From assembly GCA_020050835.1 (NCBI GenBank), contig JAGVKB010000066.1, positions 1 to 64,000 of the forward strand: a stretch of 64,000 nucleotides of DNA, written 5' to 3'. Made by a program: the position numbers and the translations under genes. The stretch comes from Candidatus Obscuribacterales bacterium. GTDB taxonomy: Bacteria; Cyanobacteriota; Vampirovibrionia; Obscuribacterales; Obscuribacteraceae. Under the pieces are notes generated by a model. That model saw only the letters and a list, made by a program, of their open reading frames with translations, did no database searches and had not been told where the DNA came from. This document shows, in pieces, positions 18,453 through 28,046 of this stretch. Numbering within the stretch: the first letter of the stretch is position 1; every line of letters starts with the position of its first letter.

Positions 18453-21400
18453 CTATCCGAGATCTGTGAAGTTGAACGGCGGTTTCGCAGCAGGCTGCCT
18501 GCTGGTCGCATCCGGATTTTGATTGACGACCTGATCGAGCGTCTTCAATCCCGGCGCGTTGCCATCGCTAGCTGCGTTCGGGTCAACTTGGACAACCTGA
18601 TTTTGAGTTTGACCGCCATCAGGAACTTGTCTCACGTCTGGCGAAGAGCCCGGTGCCAGAACGTTTTGAGGCAGTTCTTGCGCGTAGGAGCTGGGGTTGC
18701 TGGGATCGATCTGCTGCTGCTGCTGATTTGCAACATCGTTGGCCGGTTGTCCGTTTACCGCTGTCGCCGGACTGGCTGAAGGAGTCGAATTTCCTGGATC
18801 GGAATTAGCCGATCCTGAGCTTTGGGTTGGATCGTTAAATGCAAGCGTACGGTTGTCGTAACCGACTGAGGGCGGATAGTCAGCGGTACCGGCGACGGTC
18901 TGACCATTAGTTTGATAGCCACCGGTTAACGGCGGACCGAACTGATCCGCTCTGCCGTCAAACTGTCCGGACAGTGTAGCGCCCGGCTGTCCGCTGTCTG
19001 GAACCGACAAGCTTCCGGTCTGAACACCATTGGCTCCCGGTTGATTGAGCGGTCCTTGTCCAAGCGAAGCCGTTTGCAGCACATCTTGCCCGGCGCTTTG
19101 CGGTAAGCCGAAATTATTGGCTGCGCTGCCGGGCAGGGCGGACGAATTAGGTTGAGCCAAGTTTCCAGCCGGCACAGACTGCGCATCGCCGAACTGCGAG
19201 CTCTGCACTTGAGAAGACGGCGGCAGCAAGCCTGAGCCTCCGCCGGAAACCGTGCCATCACGTTGCGGTTGTTGACCTTGCCAGAAGGGCTCCGCTTGGG
19301 CACCGCGCCCCTGAGCGAGCAAGCTCGGATCGCCTGGTTGTGATAGCAGATCGCGGCGAGATTGAGCCAACTCTCTGCTCGACGGCTGCCCCTGCTGCTC
19401 TTGGAACAATGCTTGAGCGCGTTCTTGCTGGTCCTTCTGTGCCTGTTGCTGGACTTGCTCCTGCTTATGCTGCTGCTGAGCAGCTTGCAGCTCAGCGTTT
19501 ACCCAGGTCTGCTGCTGGCGCTTGTCTTGCTCCTGCCGCTCATCCTTTTCACGCTGCTCTTGGTAGGAACGGTCTTGACTGTCTCGTCTGGCCGCATCTT
19601 GCTCGGACTGCTGCATCGTTTGATCGACTTGCGGTCCGTTGACTGCCTTGGTTTGTGACGAATCAGTGCCGACTTGCTGCCAAGCCTGCGTTGGATAGTC
19701 TGTAGCGATGCCTCTGCTGTTGAAGCCGGTCAGGTCCGAACGGAGGTCAGACAGGCTATTTAAGGCCGCCACCTGGATTCCTTGACCGCTTTGACTCAAC
19801 GGTGGCTCGGGATGCTGAACCGTCGGGTTGCTCAGCGGCCCGCTTGCTGCCAAGGCAGAGATGGGCGGCAGCGTGCTGTCTTGGACCTTGGTGGCATTGC
19901 CTTCGATAAAGCTGCCCGGAGCTGAAGAGAGCTGAATCGGCGAGCTGATATTGTCACCCGTGCTTGACTGCGCGACTGCAACCGGATCGATCTTATCGGG
20001 ACCAACATTTGGATTAGGATTTGGTCCAGGCCCAGGATTTGGTCCAGGTCCTGGAGTCGGGCTAGGCTCAGGCTTGCTGCCGCCGCCTCCTTTCCCCGCC
20101 ATCTGAGCCGTCTTCTCAGCCAACCTGGCAGCTTCCCGGCCAGCATCCTTAACCAGTCCGCTGAAGTCAAAGGCAAATTTGACCGAGCCAAGAGCTAAGA
20201 AGTTGAGCGCGGTGAAAATGATCGTTCCGGTATCATCCACACCTCTAAAGCATGCCATCAGAAGGATGGTGGTGCTCCAGAAGAAGCTCCAAAAACAAAG
20301 CGATACGACGCCTTCAATCCAGTTAGGGAAGGCCTGGCGCAATTGATTCATCGGATAGATCCAGAGCGCTGCCACCACCGGTCCCACGAACCACAGATAA
20401 TATAGATAGCATTGTTGCACCGCACAGAGAATGGTCCAGGCAAAGGCCAGCCCGGCATTGATCTGGTTGTACATCAAGCGCGCTTGATTGACCAGAAAAG
20501 GGACGGTCTCAGCCGCTCGGTCAGCCGGCACGATGTAGAGCCCGACTGCCGGATCGTGATATTTGATGGCTAACAACCGCCCCTCCAGGCGCGCCAACGG
20601 TGAATCTCCGAAGTAGTTGTACATCGTAGCGTCGATATTGGGAATGACGCTGTAATTTTCCTCTGGCAGCCTGACCGGAAAGGCCCGGACATGACCGGAG
20701 AAGGCATCCTCGTACATGTCGGTTCCAAACACTGTGTGATACTGATCGGCGATCGTCTTGGTAAACGAATTGGCCACGTCAATTCCGTAGTTCATCATCA
20801 AGTAGGTTGCCGGAATGAGAAAGACTCCGATAATCGCTCGCAGAATCCCTTCGAATGGATTGATGTCTCCAAGCACTGAGAATCCTTGTGAAACAATTGA
20901 TTTAACCTGTGCCAGCACCGCCCCCGGCAGGAGCAGTAAGATAGCCATCGGCACGAACAGATTGTCTCGTAATTTATTCCACTTGTTGCCACCATTGGTG
21001 GTGAAGTTCTCGAGATAACTTCTGACAAAATCAATCGCCGTCGCCGCTTGCTCGCGCTCCATACCGGCTAGATTGTCGGCCGTTTGTCCTTTTTCGGCAT
21101 TCTGATTTACCTTGGCCTGCTCTGAATTTGAGCCGGGCATATTGGCCGCCTTGATCTGCTGGAAGGCGCCGGACAGACCGATGATGCCAGCTTCCGCCGC
21201 CCCCAACATCTTGCCGCCAGCAGGGCCGTCCAGTCCAGACTGCCGAAGCATGTCCCTCATATTGGCCGCCATCGGCGCGCTCAATCCACTATAAACTTGA
21301 GGCGGACCCAAAAGCGGCTCTGTCTCGGGCGGAGTACTGACGCTATGACTGTTGGCACAGCCCGAGCAACCGCCGCCACCACCTTCGTTATTATTGCTGT

Positions 21401-22187
21401 TGAGCTTTTCGCTCAGGTTGCCGACAGCCGGAAGATTGGCAGGCTGCGAACTGGAACTTTCGGAGCTGCCAGATTGCTTATGACCGGCCTGGCTATCACC
21501 CGGGCAACACGGCCACTTCGCGCTACAACATGGCAGATGAGCCTTGCAGCAAGCAGGTAAGCTGCTGTCGTTGCTACCACCGGTCGGTCCGGCTTCGCCG
21601 GCCGGCTTTCCGACCGCCGACGAGATCAATTGCGGCGATTGAGCCGCCGCCCCATAATTGGCATAATGACTGCCACCATAACCACCATAGACTCCACCCC
21701 TACCACCGAGACTGGCCGGAGCAAATTCACCGCCGCCGCCACCACTACCAGACTTTCCGGCCGTCGTCACGGCATGATACGGCTGAGCGCCGTCGCCCAT
21801 GCCGACCGCAGCGTTACGATTGCTGCCAAGATTGTAATATCCGCTCGGATACTGGTTGTAGACCCGGCCTGCGGTGACCGGACTTGGGTGAGCAGCGCCC
21901 TGTCCACCGCCGCCACTGCCGCCGCCGCTGCCCTGCGGGTCGGGCAGCTTTCCACCCTGCGATACGGTCAGCTCGTGCTGCGGCTGGCCACCGTTGTTCC
22001 AGTTGTTGGCCGCCTTTTGATCTCTGGCTACATTATCCTTCGATTCTGTACCGGCCGCAAAGCCTCCCGGTGTCATCATGTCGCCGATCTGCATCTGGGC
22101 GTGGGCAAAATTGGAGAGTCCGAAGGCAATCATCAGCGCCAGCGGCAGTGCGATTGCTAGTTTTAATTGATGCGGTAGGGATGACAT
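18453..22187 (-). CDS. Large multi-TM envelope protein, VirB6/TrbL-like architecture (long paralog)
   Basis: This 1244-residue protein starts at ATG 22187 with GGAG 11 bases upstream. A signal-like segment (about residues 10-30) is followed by about 350 residues rich in Gly/Ser/Asn with two Cys clusters (around CCKAHLPCC and GCSGCANSH). A membrane core of about five or six helices comes next, including PMAILLLLPGAVLAQVKS, GVFLIPATYLMMNYGIDVAN and YLWFVGPVVAALWIYP. The tail of about 530 residues has a Pro-Gly-Asn run and Gln-rich sequence and is probably disordered. The TM core aligns with the next gene upstream, 86 bases away. The layout resembles VirB6/TrbL subunits of type IV secretion, but this rests on architecture, not on a recognised motif. 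Confidence 0.72.
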   Translation of the reverse strand: MSSLPHQLKLAIALPLALMIAFGLSNFAHAQMQIGDMMTPGGFAAGTESKDNVARDQKAANNWNNGGQPQHELTVSQGGKLPDPQGSGGGSGGGGQGAAHPSPVTAGRVYNQYPSGYYNLGSNRNAAVGMGDGAQPYHAVTTAGKSGSGGGGGEFAPASLGGRGGVYGGYGGSHYANYGAAAQSPQLISSAVGKPAGEAGPTGGSNDSSLPACCKAHLPCCSAKWPCCPGDSQAGHKQSGSSESSSSQPANLPAVGNLSEKLNSNNNEGGGGGCSGCANSHSVSTPPETEPLLGPPQVYSGLSAPMAANMRDMLRQSGLDGPAGGKMLGAAEAGIIGLSGAFQQIKAANMPGSNSEQAKVNQNAEKGQTADNLAGMEREQAATAIDFVRSYLENFTTNGGNKWNKLRDNLFVPMAILLLLPGAVLAQVKSIVSQGFSVLGDINPFEGILRAIIGVFLIPATYLMMNYGIDVANSFTKTIADQYHTVFGTDMYEDAFSGHVRAFPVRLPEENYSVIPNIDATMYNYFGDSPLARLEGRLLAIKYHDPAVGLYIVPADRAAETVPFLVNQARLMYNQINAGLAFAWTILCAVQQCYLYYLWFVGPVVAALWIYPMNQLRQAFPNWIEGVVSLCFWSFFWSTTILLMACFRGVDDTGTIIFTALNFLALGSVKFAFDFSGLVKDAGREAARLAEKTAQMAGKGGGGSKPEPSPTPGPGPNPGPGPNPNPNVGPDKIDPVAVAQSSTGDNISSPIQLSSAPGSFIEGNATKVQDSTLPPISALAASGPLSNPTVQHPEPPLSQSGQGIQVAALNSLSDLRSDLTGFNSRGIATDYPTQAWQQVGTDSSQTKAVNGPQVDQTMQQSEQDAARRDSQDRSYQEQREKDERQEQDKRQQQTWVNAELQAAQQQHKQEQVQQQAQKDQQERAQALFQEQQGQPSSRELAQSRRDLLSQPGDPSLLAQGRGAQAEPFWQGQQPQRDGTVSGGGSGLLPPSSQVQSSQFGDAQSVPAGNLAQPNSSALPGSAANNFGLPQSAGQDVLQTASLGQGPLNQPGANGVQTGSLSVPDSGQPGATLSGQFDGRADQFGPPLTGGYQTNGQTVAGTADYPPSVGYDNRTLAFNDPTQSSGSANSDPGNSTPSASPATAVNGQPANDVANQQQQQIDPSNPSSYAQELPQNVLAPGSSPDVRQVPDGGQTQNQVVQVDPNAASDGNAPGLKTLDQVVNQNPDATSRQPAAKPPFNFTDLG

Positions 22188-22273
22188 TCCAATCAGTACT
22201 CCTGAAAATCCAGACGAACAGAGAGTTCTCTCAAAAGGCAGCTGTGCATCTGGCACAGCAATCGAACCAGACT

Positions 22274-24088
22274 CTATCCTCCCCCTTGAGACGGACCCTT
22301 GGAGCCACCGCCACCTTTTGCTCCTTTAGCGGCGACCTTGCCGGCTTGAGCCTCGGCGCGCGCCAGCACCTGAGTGACGATTTCACCGGGTTTGAAATCA
22401 AACGGATTGAATGGGACAAACAATAAAAGCGACTGGAATGCCAGCAGATAATAGATATTGACCGGATCGTACGGATTGACTCCGCCTTGCTCGAGCCAAA
22501 CTGTCATGCAGACCAGAACGACATCCCACCAAAACTTCCACAGAGCAAGAATTACCACGCCGTCCATCCACGAGGCGAAAGCTTTGCGGAAGAGATCGCG
22601 ACCGACTCCGGGCCAGGCAAAAAATGCCGCGGCGATTGGCCCGAGCAGGAAGAGATAGGTCATGAAGACAAGCTGAAACCCGCTGATGATAGCAATTCCC
22701 TGTGTCAGAAGCGCCATCAGCTCGTTGGTGATGTCGACCACATTCAGGTCCGTGTAGCTCATCTGCTCCATCATCGCCAGGCGAGTCGGCATTCCGGCCA
22801 ACTTTCCTCGATATGCAGCTCGCGGTACGATCGGCAGATTCATCACCGGCCGCCCCTGCTGGTCAGGTCCGAATGTTTGAATCTGCTCGTTGGCCCACAT
22901 GAATACCAGAGAGACATTGGCTTCTCTGGCAACGGCTGCTTGCAGCGCATTGGCTGTGTCAATCACATAACTGACGAAAAGTTGCGTGGCCGGTATCAGG
23001 AAAACAGCTATCATAGACCGCGTGATACCGGTGAACGGGCCTTGCGTATCCTCATCCCGCAGGTGCAGGAACTGATAGCCGATCAAACTCTTCATGTTAG
23101 TCAACAAGGCACCGGGCAGCACCAGCAGAATAGCCATTGGTATGTAGCACTTGTGAAACATCTGCTGCACCATCCAGATTGCGTTCGAATAAGTCTTCGA
23201 TACCGCATGCGATGTCGTCGGGCTGGAGGCATTTTCATTGGCGACATTGAGAAGATATTGGACCATCCCGTCCAATGCGTCAGCGAGCTGTTCTTTCGCC
23301 TCTTCGCCTTTCGCTCCGCCGGAGGTGCCGCCTTTCATCGCTTGATTGGCCTTTGCCTGGGCCATATTTGAGCCCGGCGCGGTCAATCTCTCGGCCGCTG
23401 CCTGAGCTTGAAAGACTTCAGCGACTGCTTGAGTGGCCGCGGTGTTACAACGACCGCCTTCCATCGGGAGCGTAGAGCCGCCGCCGGCCGGAGCGCTGAA
23501 TTCGCCCAGCGATGACATGCCGCCGCCACCGCTGCGAAGGCCACCCGATGAATTGATCAATCCGGCCAGCTGGCCGTCGATGTCGTAAGCGGAAGAAGAA
23601 GAAGAAGAAGAAGAAGAAGAAGAAGAAGAAGAAGAGCCGCTGGCTCCGCGGTCGCCAACTATGTCATCGAAGAAGCTGCCACCACCACCGCCACCGCCGC
23701 CGGCGCCGGAAGATCCGGTGAGAAACTCATTGTAAGCAGACTTCTCGGAGCCCTCCATCGCCTCCATCTGGTTGTAGGTTCGCTCTGAATTAGCGTAGAG
23801 CGTTCGCGGGTCCGGAATGCCATCTTCTACCGCCTCGTGCCGGTAACCCTTACGCTCGGCGGTGAGATCGTAAGTAACACTCTTGCCTTGAATGGTCGCA
23901 AGATTTTGTCCCTGCCCGGTCGATTTAAGCGGTTGATGGAGTGTGCCTTGACCTGTCAGAGGAGCGGTTTGAGACCAGTTTTGCAGCGCCTTATATGGCG
24001 TCATTTGAGCGCTAACCGGTAATGAGCCGGTAAGGCAACAAAGCAAACCGTAACCGAGTACGTGGAGCGCTAGCTTCACAGACCACAT
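22274..24088 (-). CDS. Multi-TM envelope protein, VirB6/TrbL-like architecture (short paralog)
   Basis: This 604-residue protein starts at ATG 24088 with AAGGG about eight bases upstream. A signal peptide ends near PVSAQ (about residue 28). A Gly/Ser-rich region contains a pure serine run (from 14 GAA triplets on the plus strand). The core of about five TM helices shares blocks with the downstream paralog: YIPMAILLVLPGALL, AVFLIPATQLFVSYVIDTAN, LFLLGPIAAAFFAWPG and DGVVILALWKFWWD. It lacks the long Gln-rich tail and ends in a short Gly/Lys tail. It is probably the first gene of a two-gene operon with the long paralog. No ATPase or coupling protein of a secretion system is nearby. Confidence 0.72.
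   Translation of the reverse strand: MWSVKLALHVLGYGLLCCLTGSLPVSAQMTPYKALQNWSQTAPLTGQGTLHQPLKSTGQGQNLATIQGKSVTYDLTAERKGYRHEAVEDGIPDPRTLYANSERTYNQMEAMEGSEKSAYNEFLTGSSGAGGGGGGGGSFFDDIVGDRGASGSSSSSSSSSSSSSSSAYDIDGQLAGLINSSGGLRSGGGGMSSLGEFSAPAGGGSTLPMEGGRCNTAATQAVAEVFQAQAAAERLTAPGSNMAQAKANQAMKGGTSGGAKGEEAKEQLADALDGMVQYLLNVANENASSPTTSHAVSKTYSNAIWMVQQMFHKCYIPMAILLVLPGALLTNMKSLIGYQFLHLRDEDTQGPFTGITRSMIAVFLIPATQLFVSYVIDTANALQAAVAREANVSLVFMWANEQIQTFGPDQQGRPVMNLPIVPRAAYRGKLAGMPTRLAMMEQMSYTDLNVVDITNELMALLTQGIAIISGFQLVFMTYLFLLGPIAAAFFAWPGVGRDLFRKAFASWMDGVVILALWKFWWDVVLVCMTVWLEQGGVNPYDPVNIYYLLAFQSLLLFVPFNPFDFKPGEIVTQVLARAEAQAGKVAAKGAKGGGGSKGPSQGGG
23592..23633 (-). repeat. (GAA)14 microsatellite encoding poly-Ser
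   Basis: Fourteen perfect GAA triplets on the plus strand read as consecutive TCT serine codons on the minus strand, inside the short paralog. The repeat is perfect at base level, so its length may vary by slippage without shifting the frame. Confidence 0.95.
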
Positions 24089-24397
24089 TCTATTTTGACC
24101 CTTCAACCGTGCTGTTTATCCTTCTTGCGGTATCAACCGAGCGGTGTGCTTGAAACATTCTCCAGAGTCCGTTGCGTTTGGTGTTCTAGATGCCTTCTAG
24201 AATGCGGGCCGTCAGACGGGCTTGGTAGTAATGGCAGACCTTGATGGCTTGGAAGATATAAAAAACTTGTGGAAATTTCGTGAAACGCACTGACAGTAGC
24301 GCACCGCAAACAGCGTTGAGAATCACGATTTAGCCTACGAGATCGCTAGTCTAAATTGGCAGTCTCCAATCAAAAGAGCGATTCTGACGAAAGCAAG
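24089..24397. other. 309-bp intergenic leader region
   Basis: No gene is seen. It separates the end of the TPR gene (24398) from the start of the short VirB6-like gene, and should hold the promoter of the latter on the minus strand. A TTCTAGA repeat pair (around 24184-24201) is the only visible structure. Confidence 0.5.
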
Positions 24398-25639
24398 CTA
24401 CTTCGCAACCGGCTGAGAGCTAAGACCGCTCAGCCGGCCCTGGATGAATTGCTTCAACTTTTCGGTCGGAGCGTTCTTCAAGGCCTGATTGTAGGCATCA
24501 ACCACCTTGCCTCTGGGCTGGCCATCCTCTGTATAAAGTTCCGCCAGATAAATCCAGAGAAGCGGAGACTGCTCGTGTCCACCCCTTATGTAAAGGAGCA
24601 TCGCTTGCTCGGCCGCTTCATACCTCTTCTGCATCTTCAAGGAAGTTACATACAAACCGTTAGTTGGTCCATCGCCGGGCTGAATCTCGAGTGCTCTTTT
24701 GAAAGCTCGCTCGGCATCCGAATACTGCTTTCTGCTCATGAACAACTTACCGAGGCTGCGCCAATAATCTGCATCATTGGGTCGCAGAGTCGCAGCCCGT
24801 TGAAAGAACGCGACAGCCTGCTCTGGCTTGTTGCGCGCGACCAGACAATCGGCCAGATTATGCATGAAGACCGGTGAGTTCGGATTGAGCTCAACCGCCT
24901 TTCTCAACTCAGACTCCGCTTCGTTGCTTGCCGCATCCCTCGGCAAAAGCAGACCAAGCCACTCATGATACTCGGCATTACGAGGATTCATCGCCACCGC
25001 TTGTCGCAAGTCGGCTACCGCTCTTTGTAGCCGTCCGGTTCGCCAGTGAAACTTGCCGGCGCAAAACCAGAATTCCGGAGAGCCATTTCCCAAACCGGTC
25101 GATTGACTGAAGATTCTTTCGGCGGCCTCCATTTGACCGTTCTCAAACCAGACCAGCCCCATCTGAGCCAGAACGGCAGGGTCCTTCTTGCTCAAACCAA
25201 GAGCCTTACTCGCACTATCATAGGCAGTCTGGCGATCGTTGTCCGCCAAACTTACCTGCGATAGAAACAACCAGGCATCCTTACTTTCAGGATTTAACTG
25301 AATCGACCGCTCGAGCAACTCTTTGGCCATCCTGGCATCATCCTGGTCCAGGTAGGCTCTGGCCAATCCGACATGGAATCGCCCATCTTGCGGATAAATC
25401 TTGAGCGCCTCGTTGTATTTAGCGATTGCGTCATCTGTTTTATAGTCATTGCGCAATCTATTGGCCTGATTGTAAACAATCGATGCCCTCCACCAGTCAT
25501 AAATACTGCCCTGCCTGGGGAATTCAGCACAGGTCGAAGCGAGGAAAGTTAGAAGCCACCCGCAGGCAAGCAGTCCAAGTAAGGCGGCCGACAGTTGGAC
25601 CGCAGACCATTTTTTGATCGATTTCAAAAGGGCGAGCAT
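24398..25639 (-). CDS. Membrane-anchored TPR protein
   Basis: This 413-residue protein has one N-terminal TM helix (about 13-35, SAALLGLLACGWLLTFLAS). About nine 34-residue TPR units fill the rest, for example AKYNEALKIYPQDGRFHVG and AFKRALEIQPGDGPTNGLY. TPR arrays are scaffolds, so it likely assembles partners outside or at the membrane. It lies downstream of the two VirB6-like genes on the same strand (310-bp gap). An AT-rich stretch at 25704-25730 could be its own promoter. No catalytic domain is present. Confidence 0.88.
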   Translation of the reverse strand: MLALLKSIKKWSAVQLSAALLGLLACGWLLTFLASTCAEFPRQGSIYDWWRASIVYNQANRLRNDYKTDDAIAKYNEALKIYPQDGRFHVGLARAYLDQDDARMAKELLERSIQLNPESKDAWLFLSQVSLADNDRQTAYDSASKALGLSKKDPAVLAQMGLVWFENGQMEAAERIFSQSTGLGNGSPEFWFCAGKFHWRTGRLQRAVADLRQAVAMNPRNAEYHEWLGLLLPRDAASNEAESELRKAVELNPNSPVFMHNLADCLVARNKPEQAVAFFQRAATLRPNDADYWRSLGKLFMSRKQYSDAERAFKRALEIQPGDGPTNGLYVTSLKMQKRYEAAEQAMLLYIRGGHEQSPLLWIYLAELYTEDGQPRGKVVDAYNQALKNAPTEKLKQFIQGRLSGLSSQPVAK

Positions 25640-25703
25640 GCCCCAATTATCGCAACTTTGCCATCGTTAAGAGCGCAGATAGTTTGATCTGTCTTTTAGG
25701 CAT

Positions 25704-25730
25704 ATCATATTATAGATAGACTACTATCAA
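25704..25730 (-). promoter_or_regulatory. Possible promoter of the TPR gene
   Basis: On the minus strand TTGATA is followed after 15 bases by TATGAT, and TATAAT overlaps. Spacing is short of the ideal 17, so this is tentative. Confidence 0.35.
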
Positions 25731-25799
25731 GCTGGTTGCCAGGCATTTCCAAAAGCTGGAGAGACCGGACCTAATCGTAAGCTATGCGCGCTCTGAAAA

Positions 25800-27296
25800 T
25801 CAGAGGCCGGTTTTGACAGTCAATACTTGCGGCGGCGTGGCATCAGGTGGGTAGAGGAATTCAACTTCCAAATCATTGCGCTTGCCGGCAGCAATCGGAA
25901 TGTTGATGAGCGGTTCCAGCAATTCACCCTGACGCTCGACGAGATGCAGGTATCTGATAACTGCCGACTGTTTTTCATCCCGGTACCGGAAACGGACTGT
26001 ACCTCTAAAGAACACTCGTTCCGGTGGCGGCTGTTTGAAGACAAGCCCATCTGCACTCTCTTTGACCGGCGTGCGCACCGCAACCGAGACATGACGCAGC
26101 TGCTGGGAGGGATTGTAGAGCGGCAACGAGAGCAGATAACTCGCTGCGTAGTTGCCGTGAGCCTGGTAAGCAGTATCTGGATATCGCACCACCAGCGGTG
26201 CGCTCTGAACTTGATTGGTGCCAAGCGTCTTTTTGTCCACCGTGCTAAGCACATAACAATAGGACTTACCAGGCTCCGGAATAGTTAGAACGGAAGCTTT
26301 GCCCGGTCTGTCGACTGCCTTCGCCTTCCAGACACTGCCCAATGCCACGCCAGCAACACGTCCATAATAGAAGGGTCCAGTCGCGCCCGGCAAACTGGCT
26401 TCGTGTTCTCGCGGACCAGCAAGCGCTCCTGTTTCCAGCAGCTTCTGCCATTCGGCAAGGGTGGGAGAGCGCTCATTGCCATCTTGGCCAACCGGCGCGT
26501 ACATCGCCAGGGAAGCCGCATAAACCGGACCAGAAGATCTTACTTTCAAGCAGGCGGATCTGCCGTTAAGTGGTGGCGTCAGAGAATTGACAGGGATCGG
26601 ATGGTTGAGCAACAAGCAACTCTGACCCGGCTTCAATGAAACTCGCTCCGGAAAGTCCTTTTGTCGCTTATCTCGCAAGAGATCGCTCATCACTCGATCG
26701 CCCGGACCAGCAAAGATCAACCCGTCCTGGTTCTCCAGCACGGGAGGCATAGCAATGAACGGAGCATCCGGTTGGCTGAGATAACTGGCCGCAGATTGAA
26801 CAGTCAATTGCACTGTCTTAAAGCCGGCATTCTTCAGAAGCAAACCGAGATAGAGGGTGCGAAGATCACCGGCGGTGGCAGGCTTGGAGATATGGTGAAG
26901 GAACAAATTGAAGCGCCCGCTCAACGCCTTGTGAAGGTGCGCAGCCGGATGAGCCATCTTTTCCGGAGGAAAGGTCGACAGCAATATCCCTTCGCTCTGC
27001 ACAACTTCGGGGCTGTTGCTGTTAAACATCAAAGTTTGATCGAGGCCCCCTGGCAGCGCTCTTACTGCTATCGGTTCGTCAATTGTCTCGACCGGCGGCC
27101 GGACAGCCGGAGCTGCCACCGAATCGCGGGCTGCGCCGGTCGCATCCGGCTTACCGGCATCAGGCGCGCTCAGCACCGGCTTTACAGTAGACAATTCGGC
27201 TGACTGCGAGACAGGACAATCGGCAATCGCAGAGATAGTCGCAATTAGCGCTGTCGAAATGAGAAGAGCAATATTCATAAGTACTAAATTTAGCAT
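25800..27296 (-). CDS. DUF3370 exported protein
   Basis: This 498-residue protein has an N-terminal hydrophobic export segment (NIALLISTALIATISAIA). It carries the blocks I associate with DUF3370: LPGGLDQTLMFNSNSPEVVQSEGILLSTFPPE, HLHKALSGRFNLFLHHI, AASYLSQPDAPF and FAGPGDRVMSDLLR. The family is known mainly from cyanobacteria and has no assigned biochemical role. The C-terminal half (RVFFRGTVRFRY, YPDTAYQAHGNYA) continues the family pattern. ATG 27296 is used; ATG 27278 is nearly as good. It is divergent from the pseudouridine synthase gene, with a perfect hairpin between them. Confidence 0.88.
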   Translation of the reverse strand: MLNLVLMNIALLISTALIATISAIADCPVSQSAELSTVKPVLSAPDAGKPDATGAARDSVAAPAVRPPVETIDEPIAVRALPGGLDQTLMFNSNSPEVVQSEGILLSTFPPEKMAHPAAHLHKALSGRFNLFLHHISKPATAGDLRTLYLGLLLKNAGFKTVQLTVQSAASYLSQPDAPFIAMPPVLENQDGLIFAGPGDRVMSDLLRDKRQKDFPERVSLKPGQSCLLLNHPIPVNSLTPPLNGRSACLKVRSSGPVYAASLAMYAPVGQDGNERSPTLAEWQKLLETGALAGPREHEASLPGATGPFYYGRVAGVALGSVWKAKAVDRPGKASVLTIPEPGKSYCYVLSTVDKKTLGTNQVQSAPLVVRYPDTAYQAHGNYAASYLLSLPLYNPSQQLRHVSVAVRTPVKESADGLVFKQPPPERVFFRGTVRFRYRDEKQSAVIRYLHLVERQGELLEPLINIPIAAGKRNDLEVEFLYPPDATPPQVLTVKTGL

Positions 27297-27324
27297 GGCG
27301 CGCCAGCCGAAACTCTCTAAACAC

Positions 27325-27345
27325 CCGGAGCCCTTCGGGCTCCGG
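27325..27345. other. Perfect 9-bp stem, 3-nt loop, in a divergent intergenic region
   Basis: CCGGAGCCC and GGGCTCCGG flank TTC. It sits between two divergent starts (27296 minus, 27416 plus), so it cannot be the terminator of either gene. It could be an operator or a leader hairpin. Confidence 0.5.
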
Positions 27346-27415
27346 CGATGGATGGCATCGCCGCTACAAGTGTGATAGTCTCTGCAAGCTTCAGGCGACC
27401 CGGCCGGTAGATCTA

Positions 27416-28042
27416 ATGCGCAGCCAAAGCAACCGCACAAGAGCTCAATTCAAACCGAAAGCGCAATGCACGTATATTGCCTTTAACAAACCATATGGAG
27501 TGCTCTGCCAATTTACGACGCCTGAAAATAGCCAGAAGAGAACACTGGCTGAATTTGGCTTTCCCCAGGGAGTGTATTCAATCGGACGCCTGGACTACGA
27601 CAGCGAAGGACTGCTCCTTTTATCTGATGATGCTGAGCTCAATAAGACTCTGCTCGATCCCCAACACGGACACCGCCGTACATACTACTGCCAGATCGAA
27701 AACGTTCCTGACTCTGAACAACTAAGACGGCTGGCGACCGGGGTTGTGATTCAAGGTAGCATGACTCGACCTTGTGTAGCAAAACTGCTGGCCGCGGAGC
27801 CGGAGTTTCCACCGCGGTCGAATCCGATCCGCGTTCGCAAGTCCATTTTGACTTGTTGGCTGGAGCTCGGCTTGTCCGAAGGTAAAAACCGGCAGGTGCG
27901 GCATATGACGGCGGCAATCGGTTGCCCGACGCTCAGGCTCGTGCGCGTCGCAATCGGAAAGCTCGACTTGGATTCGCTGGCTCTCAAGCCTGGTGACTGG
28001 AAGAGATTAACCGGCGAAGCAATCACCAGATCGCTTCTTTAG
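27416..28042 (+). CDS. rluE: RluE-type 23S rRNA pseudouridine synthase
   Basis: This 208-residue member of the RsuA/RluB/E/F group isomerises a uridine in rRNA. The catalytic loop GRLDYDSEGLLLLSDD (Asp in GRLD) is intact, followed by KTYYCQIEN-like sequence and the GKNRQVRHM motif. It lacks the N-terminal S4 domain, as RluE does, and starts almost directly with the family opening FNKPYGVLCQF. The gene symbol rests on this length and layout; the exact rRNA position is not provable here. It is convergent with the kinase gene, 4 bases apart. Confidence 0.87.
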   Translation: MRSQSNRTRAQFKPKAQCTYIAFNKPYGVLCQFTTPENSQKRTLAEFGFPQGVYSIGRLDYDSEGLLLLSDDAELNKTLLDPQHGHRRTYYCQIENVPDSEQLRRLATGVVIQGSMTRPCVAKLLAAEPEFPPRSNPIRVRKSILTCWLELGLSEGKNRQVRHMTAAIGCPTLRLVRVAIGKLDLDSLALKPGDWKRLTGEAITRSLL

Positions 28043-28046
28043 ACAA

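Noticed and set aside
22487-23371. 294-residue plus-strand open frame opposite the short VirB6-like gene
   Set aside because: It lies wholly antisense to a gene with a signal peptide, TM helices and a paralog; its translation is rich in His, Arg and Gln without domain-like sequence.
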